Shown here: positions 16,301-23,362 of the stretch, piece by piece | Layout of the letters: every line of letters starts with the position of its first letter | Position numbering within the stretch: position 1 is the first letter of the stretch | NCBI GenBank assembly: GCA_020637615.1 | Contig: JACKKC010000038.1 | Span: 1 to 23,362, forward strand | Origin: Rhodovulum sp. | GTDB lineage: Bacteria; Pseudomonadota; Alphaproteobacteria; Rhodobacterales; Rhodobacteraceae | Length of the DNA: 23,362 nucleotides | Direction of reading: 5' to 3' | Notes under the pieces: generated by a model | Databases searched by the model: none | The model's input: the letters and a program-made list of their open reading frames with translations, nothing else | What the model was told of the DNA's origin: nothing | Program-made: the position numbers and the translations under genes

Positions 16301-17315
16301 TCTCGAACGGCGTCGAGTCGTAGCGGCGCCGGAACAATCGGCTGAGATGCGAGGAGTCGCAGAAGCCGCACTCGACGGCGATAGCGGAGATCGACTTGTC
16401 GGTCACTTCGAGCAGATGCCGGGCGAAGGACAGGCGGATGTCGAGGAACGCCGCCTGCGGCGACGTGTCGAGGGCGGTCCGGAAGTGCCGTTCGAGCTGA
16501 CGCTTGCTGTTGCCCATCTGGCGCGCTAGCTCGGCGACGGAAAGGGGTGCGTCGATGCGCTGCTGCATGAGGAGCAGCGCCCGCCTGACCATCGGGTCCT
16601 CGGTCCTGAAATCCAGCGGAATTCCAGGCTGCGGCTTTTCCGGCCGCAGGGCGTCGTCGATGATCATTATGTGCAGGCTCTTGCTGGCTTGCGCGCGCCC
16701 GACATGTTTCTCGACGAGGTAGGCGGCGAGGTGCGCGGAGCTGGCGCCGCCGGCGCAGGTGAGCCTATCCCGGTCCACCACGAAGATCTGGTCGGAGATC
16801 GGCTCGAGCCCGTCGAATTGTTCCAGGAAGTCCGCGTGGCAGAACCAGCTGACACAGGCACGGTATCCGTCCATGAGTCCGGCGCGGTGCAGGAGGAAGG
16901 CTCCCGTGCAGACGCCGACGAGCGGGACGCCGGCCGCCGCGGCGCGCGCGAGAAAGCGGGTGTAGGTGGGGCCGATGTTGGGGATTTCCTCGAGCAGGCC
17001 CCCGACCACGACGATGTAGTCGAACCTGGCCGGATCCCCCAGGCGCTCACCCGGCTGCACGGCGACGCCGCAACTCGACGCGATCGGGTCCATCGACTCG
17101 GAGAGGATGGACCACTCGCAGAGGATCGGCCGGCTCCGATCCCCCTCGTCCGCAGCTAGTCTCAGGACGTCGACGAAGTTGGCGAAAGCGCACAGGGTGA
17201 AGCGCCTGGCCAGGATGAAGCCGACCGACAAGCGCGGCCCGCCGGCCCTGGGTCTTGCGGCCCTTGCGGGAAGGGGTTGCGATCCATGTCGGCTCGCGCC
17301 GGCCCCCGGCTTCAT
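16257..17315 (-). CDS. GlxA-family AraC-type transcriptional regulator (betaine/DMG-side)
   Basis: A 352-residue paralogue of the neighbouring regulator with the same layout. The sensor domain spans about 31-205 (VGFILARRFTLCAFANFVDV; GVCTGAFLLHRAG). The C-terminal AraC domain holds NSKRQLERHFRTALDTSP and ISAIAVECGFCDSSHLSRLF, closer to the usual AraC consensus than the paralogue. The ATG at 17315 gives about 30 extra N-terminal residues rich in Arg, Gly and Pro that look non-conserved, so the true start could be internal. It is divergent from the etfB-folD chimera, with the betaine genes beyond. By context it may be the GbdR-like activator of gbcAB and the dehydrogenase; that is inference. 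Confidence 0.88.
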   Translation of the reverse strand: MKPGAGASRHGSQPLPARAARPRAGGPRLSVGFILARRFTLCAFANFVDVLRLAADEGDRSRPILCEWSILSESMDPIASSCGVAVQPGERLGDPARFDYIVVVGGLLEEIPNIGPTYTRFLARAAAAGVPLVGVCTGAFLLHRAGLMDGYRACVSWFCHADFLEQFDGLEPISDQIFVVDRDRLTCAGGASSAHLAAYLVEKHVGRAQASKSLHIMIIDDALRPEKPQPGIPLDFRTEDPMVRRALLLMQQRIDAPLSVAELARQMGNSKRQLERHFRTALDTSPQAAFLDIRLSFARHLLEVTDKSISAIAVECGFCDSSHLSRLFRRRYDSTPFEIRKTRPLVEAPTPQ

Positions 17316-17353
17316 CCCTCGGTTGCTCCCCTGTCGTAGCTCTCATCCGCGAT

Positions 17354-17392
17354 TGTCGCAAACATCCTGTCGGCTTCAAGCGGAATGTCGCA
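17354..17392 (+). promoter_or_regulatory. Repeated TGTCG motifs, candidate AraC-type operator
   Basis: TGTCGCA occurs at 17354-17360 and again at 17386-17392, 32 bases apart (about three helical turns). A weaker TGTCGG lies between them at 17368. All are in the gap between the second regulator and the etfB remnant. AraC-type proteins often bind direct repeats on one face of the helix. The repeat is seen; the binding is inferred. Confidence 0.35.
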
Positions 17393-17469
17393 TTGCTTTC
17401 GCGCAAGCTCCTGGGTCCCGAGGACACGGCGACACGGGCAGCGGGCTTCCGACCGAAAAGGCGCGGCAC

Positions 17470-17714
17470 ATGAGGGTCCTGGTCCCCGTCAGGCGGGTGG
17501 TCGACTTCAACGTCAAGATCCGTGCGAAGGCGGATGGCTCGGGCGTCGATCTGTCGAACGTGAAGATGTCGATGAACCCGTTCGACGAGATTGCGCTCGA
17601 GGAGGCGATCCGGCTGAAGGAAGCCAGGAAGGCGGATGAGGTCGTCGCTGTCACGATCGGTCCGGCCCAGGCCCAGGCGACCCTGCGCACAGCGCTCGCC
17701 ATGGGAGCGGATCG
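17470..17714 (+). pseudogene. etfB: Electron transfer flavoprotein beta subunit EtfB, N-terminal fragment
   Basis: ATG at 17470 opens MRVLVPVRRVVDFNVKIRAK, continues with SNVKMSMNPFDEIALEEAIR and VAVTIGPAQAQATLRTALAM, and reaches GADR. This is the start of EtfB, which with EtfA carries electrons from dehydrogenases to the quinone pool. Homology ends at about residue 82 of the usual 250 or so. It switches straight into folD sequence in another frame, and the original frame runs to a stop at 17815. Without the rest of the AMP/FAD-binding fold it cannot function. An ETF would be the natural electron acceptor for the dimethylglycine dehydrogenase downstream; an intact copy must lie elsewhere if that is so. 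Confidence 0.85.
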
Positions 17715-18143
17715 GCGCTCGGCTCGCTGGCGGGCCTCGACGCCATTGGCGTCGGCCGGTCGATTCTCGTCGGCAAGCCGATGGCGCAGCTCCTGCTGGC
17801 GGAGAATTGCACTGTGACCGTCGCGCATTCGCGGACGCGCGATCCTGCGTCTACGGTCGGCGCGGCGGACATCGTCGTCGCGGCGGTCGGACAGGCGGAA
17901 ATGATCAAGGGCGACTGGATCAAGCCGGGCGCAACGGTTATCGAAGTCGGCACGAGCCGGATCGTCCGCGACGGAAAGACGGCGCTGGTCGGGGACGTGG
18001 AGTTCGCGGCGGCCTCATGCCACGCGGGCGCTAAAACGCCGGTACCCGGAGGTGTGGGTCCAATGACGATCATGAGTCCGGTTCACAACACGCTCGTGGC
18101 GGCGCGCCGGCGCAGGGGCCTTCGCGGGCCGCAGCTTTGTTAG
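17715..18143 (+). pseudogene. folD: Methylenetetrahydrofolate dehydrogenase/cyclohydrolase FolD, C-terminal fragment
   Basis: In a frame different from the preceding etfB fragment the sequence reads LGSLAGLDAIGVGRSILVGK, PMAQLLLAENCTVTVAHSRT, then AADIVVAAVGQAEMIKGDWI, KPGATVIEVGTSRI and TPVPGGVGPMTIMS, ending with a stop at 18143. These are the NADP-binding half and C terminus of FolD. The N-terminal catalytic half, including the Lys/Tyr active site, is missing. The usual GINR is GTSR. An ATG at 17781 could start a 120-residue product, but it would lack catalytic residues. FolD would oxidise the methylene-THF made by sarcosine and dimethylglycine demethylation, so its loss here fits the eroded one-carbon part of the island. 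Confidence 0.85.
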
Positions 18144-18270
18144 ATGTCAGTGGTGCGTGAAGCTCAAAGGGTGTCTCCGACGCGCGCTCGACCGGCGCTG
18201 ACGGACATGCCGCCGATCGCGACGCTCGATAGATTGACCCTGCCACCCCAGACAGAGAAGGATTGAAGAG

Positions 18271-20832
18271 ATGTCAGCGTTTCCCGAACGGGCGAGGGTG
18301 GTCATCGTCGGGCTCGGCGGTATCGTCGGCGCGTCCGTCGCGCACCACCTTGTCGAGCGCGGCTGGGACGACATTGTCGGCATCGACAAGTCAGGCATCC
18401 CGACCGACATCGGCTCGACCGCGCACGCCTCGGACTTCTGCTATGCCACGAGCCACGACTTCCTCAGCTGCTGGACGACGCTCTACTCCGTCGACTTCTT
18501 CGAGAAGTTGGGTCACTACGCCCGGATCGGCGGCATCGAGGTCGCGCGGGTCGGCGACGACGAGCGGATGAACGAGATCCGGCGCAAGGTCGACTCGGGG
18601 AAAGCCTTCGGCACCCGCGCGCGGCTGATGGAGCCGGCCGAGATCAAGGAGAAGTTCCCGCTGATCGAGGAGGACCTCGTCCAGGGCGGTCTCTGGGACC
18701 CGGACGCCGGCCTCGTCATCCCGCGCTCGCAGACCGTCGCCGGCAAGCTCGTCGACCAGGCCGAGGCGGCGGGCAAGCTCAAGGCCTTCGCCAATACCTC
18801 GGCAAAGTCGCTGATCATCGAGGACGGGCGCATCAAGGGCGTCATCACCACCCGCGGCACGATCATGGCGGACTACGTCGTGGTCTGCGCCGGTCTCTGG
18901 GGCCGGCTGATCGCCGAAATGGCCGGTGAAGATCTGCCGGTGATGCCGGTCGACCATCCCCTGACCTTCTTCGGTCCGTTCGACAAGTTCGCCGGCACCG
19001 GCAAGGAGATCGGCTATCCGCTGATGCGCGACCAGGGCAACGCGGCCTACATGCGCGACACCGGCGACCCGAAGACCGCCGAGGGCGGCCAGATCGAGTG
19101 GGGATACTACGAGGAGACCAACCCCCGCCTCGTGCATCCGCGCGACATTCTCGAGAAGGAGCAGGCGCGGCTCTCGCCGTCGCAGCGCGACCTCGACATG
19201 GAGCAGGTGATCGAGCCCCTGGAGCGGGCGATGGAGCTGACGCCGATCCTCGGCGAGCTTGGCTTCAACGAGGGCCATTCCTTCAACGGCCTCCTGCAGG
19301 TGACCACCGACGGCGGTCCGTCGATGGGCGAGAGCCAGAAGGTCAGGGGGCTCTGGTACGCGGTCGGCATCTGGGTCAAGGACGGCCCCGGCATGGGCAA
19401 GCTCATCGCCGACTGGATGACCGACGGGCGCACCGCGATCGACCACGCGAGCATCGACTACGCGCGCTTCAACCCGTTCGCGCTGACCGAGCGGTTCATC
19501 GAGGAGCGCTGCACCGAGACCGCCCGCAAGATCTACAACCCGCCGGTGCATCCGCGCGAGCCCTTCGACGGCGGGCGGGGGATCCGGCGCTCGCCGTTCT
19601 GGGAGCGGGAGAAGGAGCTCGGCGGCTACTTCATGGAGCTTGGCGGCTGGGAGCGGGCGCATGGCTACGCGGCGAACGAGCACCTGCTGGAGAAGTACGG
19701 CAACCAGGTGCCGGTGCGCGAGAACGAGTGGGACAGCCGGCACTTCTGGCGGGTGTCGAATGCCGAGCAGCTCGCCATGAGCGAGGATTGCGGCATCATC
19801 AACCTGTCGCACTTCCACATGACCGACATCGAGGGGCCGGACCATGTGGCGCTGATGGAGTGGCTGTGCGCCGCCAAGGTCGGCGGCGACGGCAACATCG
19901 GCAAGGGCATCTACACCCACTTCCTCGACGACGAGGGGATGGTGCGCGCCGACTTCACCATCTTCCGGATGCCCGGCCGCATCCGCATGGTGAATGGCGC
20001 CGACGCCGGGCCGCGCGACTTCCACTACATGCGGCGTGTCGCCGAGGACAAGGGCTTCGACGTGACGATCACCGACGTCGCAGAGAAGTACGTTACGATC
20101 GGCATCTGGGGGCCGAACGCGCGGGTGAACCTGCAGAAGGTGGTCGAGGACCCGGAAGGGCTCTCGAAGGAGAACTTCCCGTTCGCGGCGATCAGGCCCG
20201 TCCGGATCGCCGGCCGCGACGTCACCGCCTTCCGCATCTCATACGTCGGCGAGCAGGGCTGGGAGCTGCACATGGCCTACGAGGACGGGCTCGCCGTCTG
20301 GGACGCGCTGCGCTCCACCGGCGTCACCGCGGTGGGGGTCGAGACCTACGCCAACTCCCGCCGGCTCGAGAAGAGCCTGCGTCTGCAGAACGCCGACCTG
20401 CGCACGGAGTACAACCTCTTCGAGGCCGACCTCGCGCGGCCCAAGGTCAAGGAGGCGGACTTCCGCGGAAAGGCGAAGCACCTCGAGTACCGTGCCCGCG
20501 AGCACCAGCCGGCGATGCTCTGCACGCTGGTGATCACCGACAACGTCGATGCGAGGGGCGTTGCGCGTTATCCGGTCGGCATCCTGCCGGTCATGGACCC
20601 GGAGACCGGCGAGACGCTGGTCGACGAACTCGGGCGGCGGTCCTACACCACCTCGATCGCCTTCGGGCCGAGCATCGGCAGGAACATCGCGCTCGCTTAC
20701 CTTCCCTGGGCCTACTGCCAGGAGGGCCGGAAGCTCTCGGTCCGGTACTTCGGAGAGACCTACCCGGTCGAAGTCGTGGGCATCGGCTACAAGCCGCTGT
20801 ACGATCCGGAGAATGCCAAGCCCAGGAGCTGA
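18271..20832 (+). CDS. Dimethylglycine dehydrogenase-like FAD/GcvT protein
   Basis: An 853-residue two-part enzyme expected to demethylate dimethylglycine to sarcosine, passing the methyl carbon to tetrahydrofolate. Residues about 8-410 are a DAO-type FAD domain: VVIVGLGGIVGASVAHHLVE binds the dinucleotide, and His52 in DIGSTAHAS is at the position that covalently holds FAD in DMGDH and DmgO (assigned by motif). Residues about 440-840 are GcvT-like domains (YEDGLAVWDALRSTGVTAVG; GEQGWELHM). The ATG at 18271 follows AAGGA. It begins about 130 bases after the folD remnant and precedes gbcAB on the same strand. Related enzymes act on sarcosine or methylaminobutanoate; context favours dimethylglycine. 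Confidence 0.85.
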   Translation: MSAFPERARVVIVGLGGIVGASVAHHLVERGWDDIVGIDKSGIPTDIGSTAHASDFCYATSHDFLSCWTTLYSVDFFEKLGHYARIGGIEVARVGDDERMNEIRRKVDSGKAFGTRARLMEPAEIKEKFPLIEEDLVQGGLWDPDAGLVIPRSQTVAGKLVDQAEAAGKLKAFANTSAKSLIIEDGRIKGVITTRGTIMADYVVVCAGLWGRLIAEMAGEDLPVMPVDHPLTFFGPFDKFAGTGKEIGYPLMRDQGNAAYMRDTGDPKTAEGGQIEWGYYEETNPRLVHPRDILEKEQARLSPSQRDLDMEQVIEPLERAMELTPILGELGFNEGHSFNGLLQVTTDGGPSMGESQKVRGLWYAVGIWVKDGPGMGKLIADWMTDGRTAIDHASIDYARFNPFALTERFIEERCTETARKIYNPPVHPREPFDGGRGIRRSPFWEREKELGGYFMELGGWERAHGYAANEHLLEKYGNQVPVRENEWDSRHFWRVSNAEQLAMSEDCGIINLSHFHMTDIEGPDHVALMEWLCAAKVGGDGNIGKGIYTHFLDDEGMVRADFTIFRMPGRIRMVNGADAGPRDFHYMRRVAEDKGFDVTITDVAEKYVTIGIWGPNARVNLQKVVEDPEGLSKENFPFAAIRPVRIAGRDVTAFRISYVGEQGWELHMAYEDGLAVWDALRSTGVTAVGVETYANSRRLEKSLRLQNADLRTEYNLFEADLARPKVKEADFRGKAKHLEYRAREHQPAMLCTLVITDNVDARGVARYPVGILPVMDPETGETLVDELGRRSYTTSIAFGPSIGRNIALAYLPWAYCQEGRKLSVRYFGETYPVEVVGIGYKPLYDPENAKPRS

Positions 20833-20927
20833 GTCTCTCTCAGATGCCCGGCGGCGCCTGCCGGATGCATCCTGCCACCACATGCTCGCAGACGGTTGCG
20901 GGCGCCCGGCCGCTATGAGTGAAAGCC

Positions 20928-22172
20928 ATGATCGTTGACGACGTTGCCAAGTTGAGCCTCCTTGAAGACCGGAAGCCCGACCACGCGCTGCCGCGTCCCT
21001 TCTACACCGATGCCGAGATTTTCGATCTCGATCTGCGCAGAGTCTGGTACCGCGACTGGCTGTTCGCGATCCCGTCGTGCGAGATTCCGCAGACCGGAAA
21101 CTTCGTCACCATGCAGGTCGGCGAATATGCGATCGTGATCGTGCGCGGTGCCGATGGCGTGATACGGGCCTTCCATAATTCCTGCCGGCACCGGGGCAGC
21201 CGCGTCTGTACCGTGCTGAAAGGCAGCGCACCGAAGCTCGTCTGCCCATACCACCAGTGGACCTACGAGCTCGACGGTCGGCTGCTCTACGCCCGCGACA
21301 TGGGCCCCGACTTCAAGGCGGCCGATCACGGGCTCAAGCCGGTCGCCTGCGTCGATGCCGGTGGCGTCGTCTACGTCTGCCTCGCCGACCAGCCGCCAGC
21401 GATCGACGGCTTCGTCAACAGCGCGCGGCGGTATCTCGCGCCGCACCGGCTGAACGAGGCGAAGATCGCCTACGAGTCGACGATCGTCGAGAAGGGGAAC
21501 TGGAAGCTCGTCATCGAGAACAACCGCGAGTGCTATCACTGCGCCGGCGCCCACCCCGAGCTGTGCCGGACCTACCCCGACCGGCCCGGCTTCACTTCCA
21601 TGGACGAGAGCGGCGCGATCGAGCCGGCGGTGACCGCGCACTGGGAGAAGTGCGAGGCCGCGGGCCTGCCGTCGAAGTTCGTCATCGCGCCCGACCACCA
21701 GTGGCGCTTCGCCCGCATCCCGCTGCTCGGGCCGGGCGAGAGCTACACGATGGACGGCAAGGCGGCGGTCCCTACCAAGCGATTGTCGACCTCGCCGTTC
21801 GCCGACGCCGGGTCGCTGCTGAACTTCCACTATCCCAACACGTGGAACCACTTCCTCGCCGATCACTCGATTGTATTCAGGGTGCTGCCGATCAGCCCGA
21901 CCGAGACCGAGGTGACGACGAAGTGGCTCGTCCACAAGGATGCTGTCGAAGGCGTCGACTATAAGTTGGAGAACCTGACGCGGGTCTGGATCGCAACCAA
22001 CGACGAGGACCGTCAGGTAGTCGAGGAGAACCAGCGCGGCATCAACTCACCGGCCTTCGTCCCGGGACCCTACTCCACGATCCAGGAGGACGGGGTGATC
22101 CAGTTCGTCGACTGGTACTGCCGGACCATCGGCAACCGCGTCGGCGGCGGCGGCCGGCTGGCGGCGGAGTAG
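20928..22172 (+). CDS. gbcA: Rieske-type glycine betaine monooxygenase subunit GbcA
   Basis: A 414-residue Rieske non-heme iron oxygenase that demethylates glycine betaine to dimethylglycine and formaldehyde. The Rieske [2Fe-2S] ligands are Cys86, His88, Cys106 and His109 (SCRHRG and VCPYHQW). The mononuclear iron site is in NNRECYHCAGAHPEL, with His204 and His209. The ENNRECYHC block is typical of the betaine/carnitine-type oxygenases. I used the ATG at 20928; a GTG at 20919 is also in frame and neither has a strong ribosome-binding site. The gene ends 5 bases before gbcB. Stachydrine- and carnitine-type relatives are the main alternatives, but the dimethylglycine and sarcosine genes nearby favour betaine. 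Confidence 0.9.
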   Translation: MIVDDVAKLSLLEDRKPDHALPRPFYTDAEIFDLDLRRVWYRDWLFAIPSCEIPQTGNFVTMQVGEYAIVIVRGADGVIRAFHNSCRHRGSRVCTVLKGSAPKLVCPYHQWTYELDGRLLYARDMGPDFKAADHGLKPVACVDAGGVVYVCLADQPPAIDGFVNSARRYLAPHRLNEAKIAYESTIVEKGNWKLVIENNRECYHCAGAHPELCRTYPDRPGFTSMDESGAIEPAVTAHWEKCEAAGLPSKFVIAPDHQWRFARIPLLGPGESYTMDGKAAVPTKRLSTSPFADAGSLLNFHYPNTWNHFLADHSIVFRVLPISPTETEVTTKWLVHKDAVEGVDYKLENLTRVWIATNDEDRQVVEENQRGINSPAFVPGPYSTIQEDGVIQFVDWYCRTIGNRVGGGGRLAAE

Positions 22173-22177
22173 ACTCG

Positions 22178-23263
22178 ATGGCCTCAGACCTGATACCGCG
22201 CCTGGTCGGCGCCCGGACCTGGAAGGATGACGAGCCGCTCGAGTGCGTCTCGGTGGTGCCGGACGGTCCGGGCACGGTCTCCTTCACCTTCCGCTCGCCG
22301 TCGGGGGCATGGTTCGACTATCGCCCCGGCCAGTTCCTGACGCTGGAGTTGCCCGTCTCCGGCGGGCCGATCCATCGCACCTACACGATCTCTTCGAGCC
22401 CTTCGCGGCCGCTTTCGATCACCCTGACCGCGAAGGCGTCTGCCAGCAGCGTCGGCACGCGCTGGATGCTCGACAACCTGGCGCCTGGCACGCGGATCAA
22501 GGCGATCGGCCCGGGTGGCATATTCGTCCCCGACGTACCGGCCGACCGCAAGCTGCTCTTGCTCTCGGCCGGCTCCGGCGTCACGCCGATGATGTCGATG
22601 ACGACCTACCGCTACGACCTTGGCGGCAAGCCCGACATCTGTTTCGTTCAGTGCGCCAAGCGACCTTCTGAACTTGTCTTCCGGCGGCAACTCGAGGCCA
22701 TGGCGCGCCGGGTCCCGACGATCACTCTGCATTACGTGGTCACCCAGGACGATCCGTATGACGCCTGGACCGGTTATCGCGGCACCTTCAACCAGCTGAT
22801 GCTCGGCCTGATGGCGCCCGACTACCTCGAGCGCGAGGTCTACTGCTGTGGACCCGAGCCGTTCATGCAGACGGTCCGCGAGATGCTGATCGGCTTCGGC
22901 TTCGACATGGATCACTACCACCAGGAGGCCTTTACCGGACCGCCGGTGCTGACGCCCGCCGACGCGCCGGAACTCGACGACGTCGTGCCGGACGCCGAGG
23001 CCGCCTCGGAGGTGATCTTCACGTTGAGTGGTCGGTCTGTGCCGTGCACCGAGACAGACACGATCCTCGCGGTGTCGCGGACGGCGGGCCTCAACATCCC
23101 GTCAGGCTGCAACTTCGGGGTCTGCGGGACCTGCAAGACCAGGAAGCTCTCCGGGGAGGTGCACATGGTCCACAATGGCGGCATCTCCGAGGAAGACATC
23201 GCCGCGGGATACATCCTGGCCTGCTGCTCGCTCCCGATGGGGCGGGTCGAGATCGAGGCATGA
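22178..23263 (+). CDS. gbcB: Glycine betaine monooxygenase reductase subunit GbcB
   Basis: A 361-residue electron-supply protein of the GbcA oxygenase. Residues about 20-120 are a FAD-binding barrel with HRTYTISSSPSRP (about 66-78). Residues about 125-240 bind NAD(P)H, with LLLSAGSGVTPMMSM (about 127-141) and YCCGPEPFMQ. Residues about 278-361 are a plant-type ferredoxin domain whose Cys311, Cys316, Cys319 and Cys349 (CNFGVCGTC and the later ACC) hold a [2Fe-2S] cluster. The start at 22178 has GGAG 9 bases upstream and follows gbcA by 5 bases, so the pair is co-translated. No lesion is visible. Confidence 0.94.
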   Translation: MASDLIPRLVGARTWKDDEPLECVSVVPDGPGTVSFTFRSPSGAWFDYRPGQFLTLELPVSGGPIHRTYTISSSPSRPLSITLTAKASASSVGTRWMLDNLAPGTRIKAIGPGGIFVPDVPADRKLLLLSAGSGVTPMMSMTTYRYDLGGKPDICFVQCAKRPSELVFRRQLEAMARRVPTITLHYVVTQDDPYDAWTGYRGTFNQLMLGLMAPDYLEREVYCCGPEPFMQTVREMLIGFGFDMDHYHQEAFTGPPVLTPADAPELDDVVPDAEAASEVIFTLSGRSVPCTETDTILAVSRTAGLNIPSGCNFGVCGTCKTRKLSGEVHMVHNGGISEEDIAAGYILACCSLPMGRVEIEA

Positions 23264-23346
23264 CGCGACCACCCGCCGCGGGTAGGCCCACGCGTCGCCG
23301 ACAGACGAACACCACCGCGCCCCGGACCGAGGGGCTCGCCCGCTGA
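23260..23346 (+). CDS. Short Arg-rich reading frame overlapping the gbcB stop (doubtful)
   Basis: An ATG at 23260 overlaps the gbcB stop by four bases and opens 28 codons (MTRPPAAGRPTRRRQ...) to a TGA at 23344. Such Arg-rich N termini precede trimethylamine methyltransferase-like proteins in some related operons, but nothing beyond this resemblance supports that. The frame could equally be chance. The window ends 16 bases later. Confidence 0.2.
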   Translation: MTRPPAAGRPTRRRQTNTTAPRTEGLAR

Positions 23347-23362
23347 TTTTGTGCGTCGTGCG

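Noticed and set aside
18391..20025. 544-codon minus-strand frame inside the dimethylglycine dehydrogenase gene
   Set aside because: Shadow of the real plus-strand gene, without recognisable motifs.
20842..20872. Weak hairpin CCGGC...GCCGG between the dehydrogenase and gbcA
   Set aside because: The stem is only five base pairs, with no T-run; not strong enough to call a terminator.

Overview
The window is GC-rich DNA from an alphaproteobacterium, most likely a member of the Rhodobacterales or a close relative. This is an inference from three things: a TRAP transporter beside a uraD gene, heterotetrameric sarcosine oxidase (soxBDAG) with GcvT-linked dimethylglycine dehydrogenase, and IS3, IS21 and IS630 debris. 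It reads as an accessory catabolic region, with intact metabolic operons separated by broken genes and insertion-sequence remains.

Layout. Positions 1-2738 are mobile DNA: the end of an IS5-type transposase, an apparently complete IS3-family element with a programmed -1 frameshift (98-1354), and a heavily frameshifted IS21-family istA remnant (about 1497-2575). Positions 2739-6088 hold a minus-strand operon uraD-dctP-dctQ-dctM (ureide/purine catabolism enzyme plus TRAP transporter). A LysR-type regulator should sit divergent to it but survives only as an N-terminal stub (6194 to about 6330). Positions 6331-7000 are gene-poor and end in an IS630 remnant.

Positions 7002-15195 are a minus-strand one-carbon/glycine operon, in transcription order soxB-soxD-soxA-soxG-glyA-sdaA-purU. 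The four sarcosine oxidase subunits and purU are intact. glyA carries an amber codon and two single-base deletions. sdaA is reduced to two end fragments on opposite strands. Positions 15299-17315 hold two paralogous GlxA-type AraC regulators, convergent and overlapping at their 3' ends. Positions 17470-18143 are a chimera of the start of etfB and the end of folD. Positions 18271-23263 are a plus-strand set: dimethylglycine dehydrogenase, the Rieske glycine betaine monooxygenase gbcA and its reductase gbcB.

Together the intact genes encode glycine betaine to dimethylglycine (GbcAB), to sarcosine (dehydrogenase), to glycine (SoxBDAG). PurU releases folate-bound formyl groups. The genes that would carry glycine onward to serine and pyruvate (glyA, sdaA) and the partner functions folD and etfB are all broken here. 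The upper pathway looks retained and the lower pathway eroded, presumably because housekeeping copies exist elsewhere in the genome. I see no CRISPR array, rRNA or convincing tRNA, and no clear evidence of a wholly new defence or biosynthetic system. The most unusual points are the regulator pair, the inverted sdaA, the etfB-folD chimera, the His-to-Tyr change in UraD and several strong inverted repeats.
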